Position numbers and translations under genes: made by a program. Shown in pieces: positions 50,494 through 58,806 of a stretch of DNA of 64,000 nucleotides (position 1 is the stretch's first letter; each line of letters starts with the position of its first letter). The stretch is from positions 8,680,001 to 8,744,000 of the forward strand of contig NZ_CP108394.1 of NCBI RefSeq assembly GCF_041435215.1. The letters are read 5' to 3'. Below the pieces are notes generated by a model, which was given only the letters and a program-made list of their open reading frames with translations, made no database searches and had not been told where the DNA came from. This DNA comes from Streptomyces sp. NBC_01314. GTDB lineage: Bacteria; Actinomycetota; Actinomycetes; Streptomycetales; Streptomycetaceae.

Positions 50494-50751
50494 ATGGCAC
50501 ACAACGGTCACCAGCGGCTACGGCGCGTCGCGATCGCCGTACTGCTCCTCGCCCCCGCCGCGGGACTGCTCTGGGTCCCCTGGTACGCCGGTGCGGAGCC
50601 ACGGCTCGCGGGCACGCCGTTCTTCTACTGGTACCAGCTCGCCTGGGTCCCGGGATGCGGCCTCTGCCTGCTCGCCGCGTACGCGCTGACGGACCGCCAT
50701 CGCCCGGACGGACACCGCTCGGACGGACGGCGCTCCGACCGGCATCGCTGA
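50494..50751 (+). CDS. DUF3311 membrane protein
   Basis: 85 aa. Family pattern: VLLLAPAAGLLWVPWYAGAEPRLAGTPFFYWYQLAWVPGCGLC in pieces, with two membrane helices; the tail has repeated DGHRSDGRRSDRHR. DUF3311 proteins normally precede a same-strand SSF symporter and are thought to assist it. Here the plus-strand neighbour is cstA and the SSF gene is divergent. ATG 50494 follows GAGAGGAG. Confidence 0.85.
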   Translation: MAHNGHQRLRRVAIAVLLLAPAAGLLWVPWYAGAEPRLAGTPFFYWYQLAWVPGCGLCLLAAYALTDRHRPDGHRSDGRRSDRHR

Positions 50752-50836
50752 GCCGCACTCTCCCGCCATCCCCCGCACGCTCCCGCCGTCTCCCCGCTTC
50801 TCTCCGCCGCACCATCCGTTGAATTCAGGAGCCGCC

Positions 50837-53002
50837 ATGTCCATATCAGCCATGCCCGAAACCGGTCCCGGCCCCGATCCCGAGGCGCCGGAGGGGTCCC
50901 GGATGTCACCCAAGTCGATCGCGCTCTGGATCACCGTCGGCCTCGTCGGCGCGATCGGCTGGGCCGTGCTGGCCCTGTCCCGGGGCGAGGAGATCTCGGC
51001 CGTCTGGCTGCTCATGGCGGCCCTCGGCTCGTACGCGATCGGCTACCGCTTCTACTCGCGGTTCATCGTCCGCCGGGTCCTCCAGGTCGACGACACCCGG
51101 GCCACGCCGGCCGAACGACTTGAGGACGGCGTCGACTACCACCCCACCGACAAGCGGGTGTTGTTCGGCCACCACTTCGCGGCCATCGCCGGCGCCGGCC
51201 CCCTGGTCGGACCGGTGCTGTCGGCCCAGATGGGCTATCTGCCGGGCACCATCTGGATCATCGCGGGTGTGATCTTCGCCGGTGCGGTCCAGGACATGAT
51301 CGTCCTCTTCCTCTCCATGCGCCGGGACGGCAAGAGCCTCGGCCAGATGGCCCGCGACGAGATCGGCAAGGTGGGGGGTGCCGCCGCGCTGATCGGCGTC
51401 TTCGCCATCATGATCATTCTGCTCGCGGTTCTCGCGATGGTCGTAGTCAACGCCCTCGCCGAGTCCGCCTGGGGCACCTTCTCGGTCACGATGACCATCC
51501 CGATCGCCCTCTTCATGGGCTTCTACCTGCGCTATCTGCGCCCCGGCCGAGTCGTGGAGACCAGCTTCATCGGGGTGGCCCTGCTGCTGCTCGCCATCCT
51601 CGGCGGCGGCTGGATCCAGGACTCCTCGCTCGCCGAGTACTTCGTCTGGAGCCCCGAGACCCTGGTCTTCTGCCTGGTCGGCTACGGCTTCGTCGCCTCC
51701 GTACTCCCCGTGTGGATGCTGCTGGCCCCGCGCGACTACCTCTCCACCTTCATGAAGGTCGGCACCATCGCCCTGATGGCCGTCGGTGTCGTGATCGCCG
51801 CCCCGAACCTCCGCGCCGAGTCGGTCACCGAGTTCGCCCACACGGGCGCCGGACCGGTCTTCGCCGGTTCCCTCTTCCCCTTCCTCTTCATCACCATCGC
51901 CTGCGGCGCCCTGTCCGGTTTCCACGCCCTGGTCTCCTCCGGCACCACGCCGAAGCTGATCCAGAAGGAGTCCCAGGTCCGGCTGATCGGCTACGGCTCC
52001 ATGCTCACGGAGTCCTTCGTCGCCGTGATGGCCCTGATCGCCGCGTGCGTGCTGGAGCCGGGCCTCTTCTACGCCATGAACTCCCCGGCCGCACTGCTCG
52101 GACCGACCGTCGACACCGCCGCCGAGGCGGTCAAGAACCTCGGCTTCACCATCACCCCGGAACAGCTCACCGCGGCGGCCAAGGCCGTCGAGGAGGAGAC
52201 CCTGGTCGGCCGCTCCGGCGGTGCGCCCACCCTGGCCGTGGGCATGTCGGAGATCTTCGCCGGAGTCTTCGGCGGCGCCGGGATGAAGGCCTTCTGGTAC
52301 CACTTCGCGATCATGTTCGAGGCCCTGTTCATCCTCACCACGGTGGACGCCGGCACCCGCGTCGGCCGCTTCATGCTCCAGGACATGCTCGGCAACGTGT
52401 GGAAGCCGATCGGCCGCGTCACCTGGAAGCCGGGCATCTGGATCACCAGCGCCATCGTCGTCGGCGCCTGGGGCTACTTCCTGTACGCCGGTGTCACCGA
52501 CCCCCTGGGCGGCATCAAGCAGCTGTTCCCGCTGTTCGGCATCGCCAACCAGCTGCTCGCCGCGGTCGCCCTCGCCGTCACCACCACCGTGCTCATCAAG
52601 ACCGGCAAACTGCGCTGGGCCTGGGTCACCGGCATCCCGCTGGCCTGGGACGTGGCCGTCACCTACACCGCCGGCTGGCAGAAGATCTTCTCGGACAACC
52701 CCGCGATCGGCTTCTTCGCCCTGCGGGACAAGTACGCGGCCGCCATCGACAAGGGTGACCTCCTGCCGGGGGCCACCACCATGGACGACATGCACACGAT
52801 CGTCATCAACAACACGGTCGACGGCGTGATCATGGCGATCTTCCTGATCCTGGTCCTCACGGTCCTGGTCAACTGCGCCATGGTGTGCGTCCGCGCCGTA
52901 CGCTCCCCGGTCCCGCTGCCGTCGACCGAGGCTCCGTACGTCGAGTCGCGCATCGACGCGGCGGAGCGGGGCGAGGACGAACTGGTGGGGGCCCGCCGGT
53001 GA
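50837..53002 (+). CDS. cstA: Carbon starvation protein CstA (pyruvate/peptide transporter)
   Basis: 721 aa, about 16 membrane helices. Hallmarks: HHFAAIAGAGPLVGPVLSAQMGYLPGTIWI in pieces, GAVQDMIVLFLSMRRDGKSLG, ACGALSGFHALVSSGTTPKLI, and TTVDAGTRVGRFMLQD. In E. coli CstA and relatives import pyruvate or peptides during carbon starvation. ATG 50837 follows AGGAG. A small YbdD/YjiX gene overlaps its end, as in many bacteria. Confidence 0.95.
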   Translation: MSISAMPETGPGPDPEAPEGSRMSPKSIALWITVGLVGAIGWAVLALSRGEEISAVWLLMAALGSYAIGYRFYSRFIVRRVLQVDDTRATPAERLEDGVDYHPTDKRVLFGHHFAAIAGAGPLVGPVLSAQMGYLPGTIWIIAGVIFAGAVQDMIVLFLSMRRDGKSLGQMARDEIGKVGGAAALIGVFAIMIILLAVLAMVVVNALAESAWGTFSVTMTIPIALFMGFYLRYLRPGRVVETSFIGVALLLLAILGGGWIQDSSLAEYFVWSPETLVFCLVGYGFVASVLPVWMLLAPRDYLSTFMKVGTIALMAVGVVIAAPNLRAESVTEFAHTGAGPVFAGSLFPFLFITIACGALSGFHALVSSGTTPKLIQKESQVRLIGYGSMLTESFVAVMALIAACVLEPGLFYAMNSPAALLGPTVDTAAEAVKNLGFTITPEQLTAAAKAVEEETLVGRSGGAPTLAVGMSEIFAGVFGGAGMKAFWYHFAIMFEALFILTTVDAGTRVGRFMLQDMLGNVWKPIGRVTWKPGIWITSAIVVGAWGYFLYAGVTDPLGGIKQLFPLFGIANQLLAAVALAVTTTVLIKTGKLRWAWVTGIPLAWDVAVTYTAGWQKIFSDNPAIGFFALRDKYAAAIDKGDLLPGATTMDDMHTIVINNTVDGVIMAIFLILVLTVLVNCAMVCVRAVRSPVPLPSTEAPYVESRIDAAERGEDELVGARR

Positions 53003-53196
53003 CCGCCCGCACCGCCCGGCACTGGGTACGCACCGTCCGCTGGTACCTGCGGGAGCTGACCGGAGAGGCGGAGTACGACCGCTACTGCGACCGGCACCGC
53101 CGCCACCATCCGAAGGCGCCGCTACCGACCCGGCGGGAGTACGACGTCTGGCGAACCCTGCGCAGAGAGGAACACCCGGAGGGCCGCTGCTGCTGA
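52999..53196 (+). CDS. YbdD/YjiX family small protein
   Basis: 65 aa. Family pattern W-YLRELTGEAEYDRYCDRHRRHHP and PTRREYDVWRTLRREEHPEGRCC; Cys-Cys at the end. These proteins accompany CstA/BtsT transporters and are needed for their function. GTG 52999 overlaps the CstA stop (GTGA). Confidence 0.92.
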   Translation: MTARTARHWVRTVRWYLRELTGEAEYDRYCDRHRRHHPKAPLPTRREYDVWRTLRREEHPEGRCC

Positions 53197-53248
53197 GGCC
53201 ACGACGCGAGGACACACACAGCACCGCCGCCACCCACTCAGCGGCCCT

Positions 53249-53272
53249 CAGCTGCGGGAAGCCCCGCAGCTG
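53249..53272 (+). terminator. Hairpin after the cstA operon, within a repeat-rich spacer
   Basis: CAGCTGCGGG, loop AAGC, CCCGCAGCTG: a perfect 10-bp stem. A related segment (CAGCTGCGGGCA and GTGCCGC-TGGG-GCGGCAC) follows at about 53299-53320. The 262-base spacer 53197-53458 holds no gene. Confidence 0.7.
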
Positions 53273-53458
53273 GGGCGGTTGCCCACCCACCCGCGCACAG
53301 CTGCGGGCAGTCGTGCCGCTGGGGCGGCACGGGTGGGCGCAGCGGCACCCGGCGAGCGCCGGTGAGTGAAACCCACCCCCGCCCAGCCACAGCCGCCGGG
53401 CGCCTGGCAACCCCACGGCGCCCACCCCCGGCCACCCCCGACCCGACCGGATCCAGAG

Positions 53459-54418
53459 ATGCTGAGACGCCGACCCTCCCTGCTGATCCGCCCCGAACTC
53501 GACGACGACCCCCTGCACACGACCCTGACCGAACTCCGCCCCGCCCAACAGCTGCACGGCCTGGGCGCGGGCCGCACCCGACCCCCGTGGGAAGCGGTGG
53601 CCGACCTGCTGAGGGCCACGGGCCGGGACTGGGACCGCCGGGCGCACCGCCTCGCCGTCCTGGCCGAACGCCTCCCCGCCGCCGTCCCGCAGCGCTGGAC
53701 CGCCGACCGCCCGGGAGACGGCGACGCCCTCACCCTGCACGCCTTCGTCGCGTCGAACCGCGCCCCCGCCACCGACCACGACGCCGTCCGCCGCGCCGAA
53801 CACTCCTGCCTCCGCGCCGCCGAGGCCTGCCCCGAGGACCCCACCCCCTGGCTGGCGCTGCTGTCCCTGATGTACGCCTGTGCCGTGCCGGTCAAGGACG
53901 CCGTCCCCGCGTGGACCGAGGCCGTCAACCGGGCCCCCTGGCTCCGGACGTCCTACCACCGGCTGTTGCGCTACCTGTCGCCACGCGGACACGGGACGGT
54001 CCCCGACATGATGGACTTCGCCTGGCAGGCCGCCGCCCGCGCACCGCACGGATCACCGCTCGCCCTGCTCCCGGTGGCGGCCCGCGTCGAACTCATGGCC
54101 CACCGCCAGGGGGCGACACCCTTGGGCGTTCTCGGCTCGGGCGGCGGAAACTGGAACGAGCCCCGATCCGTCCACGAGATCGACCTGGCCCTCAAGAGCT
54201 GGTTCGACGTCGGCACCGCACTCCACGCCGAAGGCGTCACCGACCTTAACATCCTCGCGTTCGCCCTGACCCGCGCCCACCGCCCCGCGGAGGCGGCCCC
54301 CGTCTTCCAGCGCCTCGGCCGCCACATGACACGCCATCCGTGGGACCTGCTGCCCGAGCCGGAGCGCACGTTCGCGTACTGGCGGGAGAGCGCGACCGGT
54401 CGCCGTGGCCGGACATGA
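53459..54418 (+). CDS. Conserved hypothetical protein, helical
   Basis: 319 aa; family not recognised. Predicted all-alpha, with TPR-like segments (WLALLSLMYACAVPVKDAVPAWTEAVNRAP; DLNILAFALTRAHRPAEAAPVFQRLG) and a DRRAHRLAVLAERLP helix. No signal peptide or membrane segment, so cytosolic. ATG 53459 (MLRRRPSLLIRPELDDD) is preferred over an upstream in-frame ATG in a Pro-rich, repeat-like stretch. It is convergent with the SURF1 gene. Confidence 0.7.
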   Translation: MLRRRPSLLIRPELDDDPLHTTLTELRPAQQLHGLGAGRTRPPWEAVADLLRATGRDWDRRAHRLAVLAERLPAAVPQRWTADRPGDGDALTLHAFVASNRAPATDHDAVRRAEHSCLRAAEACPEDPTPWLALLSLMYACAVPVKDAVPAWTEAVNRAPWLRTSYHRLLRYLSPRGHGTVPDMMDFAWQAAARAPHGSPLALLPVAARVELMAHRQGATPLGVLGSGGGNWNEPRSVHEIDLALKSWFDVGTALHAEGVTDLNILAFALTRAHRPAEAAPVFQRLGRHMTRHPWDLLPEPERTFAYWRESATGRRGRT

Positions 54419-54460
54419 GGCCGAACCCCCTCCCGACCCCGATTCCGGCTCCGACCCTGA

Positions 54461-55333
54461 CTACGCCGGTGCGGGCGCCGTCTCCTCCGCCTCTGCCTCC
54501 GCACCGGCCTCCGCCTCCGCACCGGCCTCCGCCTCCGCACCGGCCTCCGCCTCCGCACCGGCCTCCGCCTCCGCACCGGCCGCGGCCTCCGTGCGGTCGC
54601 GGCGCTCCCGGCGGACGAGGATGACGTAGCCGATGGGAACGCCGAGGGCGAAGAGCCACCACTGCAGGGCATAGGCGTAGTTCAGCGCGGCGTTCTCGTC
54701 TCCGGGGCTGCCGAGCTGTTCCGGGGTGGCGCCCTTGGGCTCGGGCGCCGTCTGCGCGAGATAGCCGCCGAGCACCTGGACGCCGAGGCGGTCCGCCTCC
54801 CGCTCACTGTCGATCAGCATGATCTGCCGGTCCGGCAGGCCCTTGAGATCCTTGATCCCGCTCGCCTCGGTCGTCTCGTCGGGCATCAGCCGCCCGGTGA
54901 CGGTGATCTCGCCGCCGGGCGGCGCGGGAATCCGGGGGAACGCCGTCTGGCTCGGGCCGTCCGCGGGGATCCAGCCCCGGTTGACGAGCAGCACCTTGCC
55001 GTCGTCGAGCACGAACGGGGTCAGGACATGGAAGCCGACCTCGTCGTCGGCGTTGACGCGCCGGCGGACGACGACCTCGTCGTCGGTGTCGAAGCGGCCC
55101 TTCGCGGTCACCGTGCGGTAGCGCTCGGCGCTGGTGACGGTGTGCTTGGGGGAGGTCAGCCGCTCCACGGGGACCGGCTGGGCGGCCAGCGCGTCGGCGA
55201 CGAGCTGATTGCGCGCGCTGCGCTCCTCATAGCGGTGTATCTGCCAAATACCCAGCCTGACCATGGTCGGGATCAGGACGAGGGAGAGCAGCGTGAGGAT
55301 CACCCACTGCCGGGACAACAGGAAGCGGTACAC
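54461..55333 (-). CDS. SURF1 family protein with an Ala/Glu/Gly repeat tail
   Basis: 290 aa. SURF1 helps assemble cytochrome c oxidase in the membrane. First helix WVILTLLSLVLIPTMVRLGIWQIHRYEER; family motifs VTAKGRFDTDDEVVVRRR, VLLVNRGWIP, GGYLAQTAPEP-type region, and second helix YALQWWLFALGVPIGYVILVRRERR. The tail is a GAEAEA repeat encoded by an 18-bp minisatellite. GTG 55333 gives VYRFLLSRQW; a TTG further up is less likely. Confidence 0.9.
   Translation of the reverse strand: MYRFLLSRQWVILTLLSLVLIPTMVRLGIWQIHRYEERSARNQLVADALAAQPVPVERLTSPKHTVTSAERYRTVTAKGRFDTDDEVVVRRRVNADDEVGFHVLTPFVLDDGKVLLVNRGWIPADGPSQTAFPRIPAPPGGEITVTGRLMPDETTEASGIKDLKGLPDRQIMLIDSEREADRLGVQVLGGYLAQTAPEPKGATPEQLGSPGDENAALNYAYALQWWLFALGVPIGYVILVRRERRDRTEAAAGAEAEAGAEAEAGAEAEAGAEAEAGAEAEAEETAPAPA
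54488..54577. repeat. 18-bp minisatellite in the SURF1 tail
   Basis: Four perfect copies of GGCCTCCGCCTCCGCACC (54506-54577) plus a diverged fifth. In frame, each encodes six residues of Gly/Ala/Glu. Confidence 0.92.
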
Positions 55334-55444
55334 CCCACGACCGTACAACTCGGTCGTGGGGCGTGTTCGGGCGGGTGTGCGCTCGGACCTCGTGAGGCCC
55401 GGCCGTCCGGGGCTCTGCCGTCCGGGGCCCTGCCGAGGACGTGG

Positions 55445-55678
55445 TCAGACCTTGTCGACGATCCCCGCCTTCCCCTCGGCCCGCGCGCAGTGGGCGCCGC
55501 AGTACCAGTGGCCCTCGACCTCGACGCCCTGGCCGATGATCTGCACCCGGCAGTGCTCGCAGATGGGGGCCATGCGGTGGATCGCGCAGGAGAAGCAGTC
55601 GAAGACGTGCACCGCTCCCTGAGCGTGAATTTCGAAGGTCATTCCGTAGTCATTGCCGCAAACTTCGCATCTCGCCAT
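55445..55678 (-). CDS. Small zinc-ribbon-like protein
   Basis: 77 aa; family not recognised by name. Cys pairs: RCEVCGN, FDCFSCAIH, ICEHCRV and YCGAHCA, plus His in VHVFD, AIHRM and GHWYC. This is enough for two zinc sites, as in small treble-clef or zinc-ribbon proteins. No signal peptide. The gene stands alone between SURF1 and the exonuclease gene, all on the minus strand. Confidence 0.75.
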   Translation of the reverse strand: MARCEVCGNDYGMTFEIHAQGAVHVFDCFSCAIHRMAPICEHCRVQIIGQGVEVEGHWYCGAHCARAEGKAGIVDKV

Positions 55679-55783
55679 GCGCCACAGGGTGGGCCGTCAC
55701 CACCGTGCGGGCGAGCGGGCGGCGGGCGAGTCGCGCGGCAATCACCCATCCGTACGGCCGCCTCCGCGGGCCTTACCCGCCAC

Positions 55784-56779
55784 TCACTCGTCCGCGGGCT
55801 CGACATCGCGGAGCAACTGCCCGAAGGCCGCCTCGTCCACGACCGGCGTTCCGTACTGCCGGGCCTTGACGACCTTCGACGTGTTCGAGTCCGGGTCGTT
55901 GGTGACGAGCAGGCTGGTCACCCGGGAAAGGCTCGTCGCGACATGCAGCCCGGCCTCGATCGCACGGTCCTCCAGCAGGTCGCGTTCGATCGACGTGTCG
56001 CCGGAGAAGGCGACCCGCATGCCCTGCTTGAGCGGTGTGCCGTCTTCGTAACGCCCGGGGTTGGGATGGGGGCACGCGGGCCGCTTCCGTGACGGCCGCC
56101 AACTGGTGGGTCGATAGCTGCCGTAGCCGCCGGGGCCCGCCTGCTGTCCGATCCGGGGCGCGGCCGGGCTGTCCCGCCACTCGGTCAGCGGCCGGCACTC
56201 GTGCAGCGGCAGCCGTACACCGCTCGCGGCGGCGGCCCGCAGACTCGGCAGGAACGCCTCCGCCAGCACCCGCGCGTCGTCCAGCGCGTGGTGCGCCCGC
56301 TGCTGCACGACCCCGAAGTGCGCCGCCAGCGACTCCAGCTTGTGGTTCGGCAACGGCAGCCCCAGTTCCTTCGACAATGCGATCGTGCACAGCCGCTGCC
56401 GCACCGGCGCCTCGGTCTCCGCGCGCGCGTACTCCCGGGCGATCATCGACCAGTCGAACACCGCGTTGTGCGCGACGAGCACGCGGTCCGCGAGCCGCGA
56501 CGAGAACTCCTCCGCGATCTCAGGGAAGAGCGGCGCCCCTTCGAGCACGTCACTCGTCAGTCCGTGGATCCACACCGGCCCCGGGTCGCGCTCCGGATTC
56601 ACCAACGTGTACCAGTGGTCCTCGACCTCGCCCCGCGCGTCCAGTCTGTACACAGCCGCGGAGATTATCCGGTCGTCCCGGGCCAGTCCGGTCGTCTCCA
56701 CGTCGACGACCGCGTACCCCTGTGGATACGCGGCCGGCCAAGGCGCTTGCGGCGCTGCGGTCGTGTGGTCTTCGAGCAT
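55784..56779 (-). CDS. DEDDh-family 3'-5' exonuclease with C-terminal BRCT domain
   Basis: 331 aa. Exonuclease motifs: ExoI YAVVDVETTGLARDD, ExoII VLVAHNAVFDWSMI, ExoIII HHALDDARVLAEAF (DEDDh). The middle region is Pro-rich; the C-terminus is a BRCT-like domain (MRVAFSGDTSIERDLLEDRAIEAGLHVATSLSRVTSLLVTND in pieces). Such proteins resemble the epsilon subunit of DNA polymerase III. ATG 56779 (MLEDHTTAAP) is preferred; the extension upstream is not conserved in type. Confidence 0.92.
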   Translation of the reverse strand: MLEDHTTAAPQAPWPAAYPQGYAVVDVETTGLARDDRIISAAVYRLDARGEVEDHWYTLVNPERDPGPVWIHGLTSDVLEGAPLFPEIAEEFSSRLADRVLVAHNAVFDWSMIAREYARAETEAPVRQRLCTIALSKELGLPLPNHKLESLAAHFGVVQQRAHHALDDARVLAEAFLPSLRAAAASGVRLPLHECRPLTEWRDSPAAPRIGQQAGPGGYGSYRPTSWRPSRKRPACPHPNPGRYEDGTPLKQGMRVAFSGDTSIERDLLEDRAIEAGLHVATSLSRVTSLLVTNDPDSNTSKVVKARQYGTPVVDEAAFGQLLRDVEPADE

Positions 56780-57078
56780 GGTCCATGAGGATACGGGCCG
56801 GGACTGACAGCCTGTTACCCGATGCCGAGACGGTTCGGGGGAAGGGGGCGGCGCCGAGTGCTCGATCTGTGCCGGCCCGGGCGGTTCGGGTGGCAGGGCC
56901 GGCGCGGCACCGTACAACTCCGGGCGGGCACGCGACAGTCGCATCCGGCTGAGGCACGCAGGCCCCTTCGTGGCCTCCCGCATTGGTGGAGAACGCCAAG
57001 AAGCAAGCGCGTACCACTGGGAATACTTGTCAGTAACAACGTCTAGCCCCAGCCGACCAGCGGATCTACCGTGCCCAC
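56780..57078. other. 299-base divergent intergenic region
   Basis: Between the exonuclease gene and the sterol-desaturase gene; no gene seen. It includes TTGTCAGTAACAA at about 57028-57040, an imperfect inverted repeat (TTGT-N5-ACAA), about 40 bases upstream of ATG 57079. No clear -10. Confidence 0.5.
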
Positions 57079-57972
57079 ATGCCGAACCTGCCCGATGTCG
57101 TGCTGTGGTCGATACCCGCCTTCGTGCTGCTCACCGTGATCGAGGTGATCAGTGTCCGGATCCATCCGGACGACGATGCCGCGGGGTACGAGACGAAGGA
57201 CGCCGCGACGAGCGTCGGCATGGGGCTCGGAAGTCTCGTCTTCGACTTCCTCTGGAAGATCCCGATCGTCGCGATCTACACGGCGATCTACGAGCTGACC
57301 CCGCTGCGCGTACCCGTCCTGTGGTGGACGGTCCCGCTGATGCTGCTCGCGCAGGACTTCTTCTACTACTGGTCGCACCGCGGCCACCACGTGATCCGGA
57401 TCCTCTGGGCCTGCCACGTCGTCCACCACTCCAGCCGGAAGTTCAACCTGACGACCGCCCTGCGGCAACCCTGGACGACCTTGACCGTGTGGCCCTTCTA
57501 CGTCCCGCTCATCGCCCTCGGCGTGCACCCGGCCGCGCTCGCCTTCTGTTCCTCCGCCAACCTCGTCTACCAGTTCTGGATCCACACCGAGCGGATCGGC
57601 AAGCTGCCCCGCGCGTTCGAGTTCGTGTTCAACACGCCGTCGCACCACCGGGTCCACCACGCCTCCCAGGGCGGCTACCTGGACCGCAACTTCGGCGGCA
57701 TCCTCATCGTCTGGGACCGGCTCTTCGGGTCGTTCGTCGAGGAGACCGAGCGGCCGGTGTACGGGCTGACCAAGAACATCGGCACATACAACCCGCTGCG
57801 GGTCGCCACCCATGAGTACGTCTCCATCGCCAAGGACCTTCGGAAGGCGGGGAGTTGGGGAGAACGGGCGGGGCGGATCCTCCGCGGGCCCGGTTGGCAG
57901 CCCGCACAGTCGTCCGAGCGGGCCGCGGTGACCGACGAGGACACGGCCACCGTCACGGGGACCGTCGCGTGA
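57079..57972 (+). CDS. Sterol desaturase/fatty acid hydroxylase family protein
   Basis: 297 aa membrane di-iron hydroxylase. Histidine boxes: YYWSHRGHH, CHVVHHSS, and NTPSHHRVHHAS. About four membrane helices. Bacterial members hydroxylate or desaturate lipids, carotenoids or sterol-like compounds; the substrate is unknown. ATG 57079 (MPNLPDVVLWSIP). Its stop overlaps the YhhN gene start (GTGA). Confidence 0.9.
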   Translation: MPNLPDVVLWSIPAFVLLTVIEVISVRIHPDDDAAGYETKDAATSVGMGLGSLVFDFLWKIPIVAIYTAIYELTPLRVPVLWWTVPLMLLAQDFFYYWSHRGHHVIRILWACHVVHHSSRKFNLTTALRQPWTTLTVWPFYVPLIALGVHPAALAFCSSANLVYQFWIHTERIGKLPRAFEFVFNTPSHHRVHHASQGGYLDRNFGGILIVWDRLFGSFVEETERPVYGLTKNIGTYNPLRVATHEYVSIAKDLRKAGSWGERAGRILRGPGWQPAQSSERAAVTDEDTATVTGTVA

Positions 57973-58673
57973 GATGGGACAGGGCCTCTGTCCTCCTCGC
58001 CGCGTTCGGGGTCGCCGCCGTCGTCGACCTCGGGGCCCTCGCCCTCGGTTCCACTCCCGGGCACGTCGTCGCCAAGCCCCTGCTGATGCCGTTGCTCGCG
58101 GCCTATGCGTACACGCGCGGCGGGCCTCGACCGCTGGTCGCCGCCCTGCTGTTCGGCTGGGGCGGAGACGTGCTGCTCCTCTCCGACGTCGAGCCGGCCT
58201 TCCTCGCCGGGATGGGCTCCTTCGCGGTCGGGCACGTCTGCTACCTCGTGCTCTTCGGGAAGGTCCGGCGACCCGAGAAGGGGGCTCCACGCGCGCGTGG
58301 AGCCCGGAGCTCCCTCGCGTACGGCGTCGCGTACACCCTCGCCCTGGTCGCCGCCGTCGCGAGTCTGTGGCCCGGCCTGCCGGCGGAACTACGGCTGCCC
58401 GTCGCGGGATACAGCGCCCTGCTGACCGCGATGGCGTGGGCGGCCGGGCGGTCGGGGCTCGTCGCGGGGCTCGGCGGCGCCCTCTTCGTGGTGTCGGACA
58501 TGCTCATCGCGACCGGCGTCGCCGAGTGGCCGCAACCGCCCCGCCCCGACCTGTGGATCATGCTCACCTATCTCGCGGCCCAGTACCTGCTGGTCCACGG
58601 GGTCCTCGGCACCCTCGGCACGCGGCCCGAACCCACCCCGGCGTACGGTGAGGCGTCCACGCACACGGTCTGA
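57969..58673 (+). CDS. YhhN/TMEM86 family lysoplasmalogenase-like membrane protein
   Basis: 234 aa, about eight membrane helices. Family motifs: KPLLMPLLAAYAY, LLFGWGGDVLLL, LAGMGSFAVGHVCYLVLFGK, GGALFVVSDMLIA. Relatives hydrolyse the vinyl-ether bond of lysoplasmalogens. Coupled to a lipid-type hydroxylase upstream, so a lipid role is plausible. GTG 57969 overlaps the upstream stop. Confidence 0.88.
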   Translation: MRWDRASVLLAAFGVAAVVDLGALALGSTPGHVVAKPLLMPLLAAYAYTRGGPRPLVAALLFGWGGDVLLLSDVEPAFLAGMGSFAVGHVCYLVLFGKVRRPEKGAPRARGARSSLAYGVAYTLALVAAVASLWPGLPAELRLPVAGYSALLTAMAWAAGRSGLVAGLGGALFVVSDMLIATGVAEWPQPPRPDLWIMLTYLAAQYLLVHGVLGTLGTRPEPTPAYGEASTHTV

Positions 58674-58806
58674 GCAGGCCGAACGGCTCGACCGCGCGAA
58701 GGTTCCGCCCCCACACGCGCACCAGCCATTCCCCCGAACGGCACGAGGGCGGAGGACGTCCCCGAGCCCGAGGCGCGGGAGCCCGTCGGCGCCGTCGTCC
58801 GGGCGC

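Noticed and set aside
50906..54049. Open frame of over 1000 codons on the minus strand
   Set aside because: Antisense to CstA and following genes, with Gly/Asp/Val bias and no motifs; a shadow frame.
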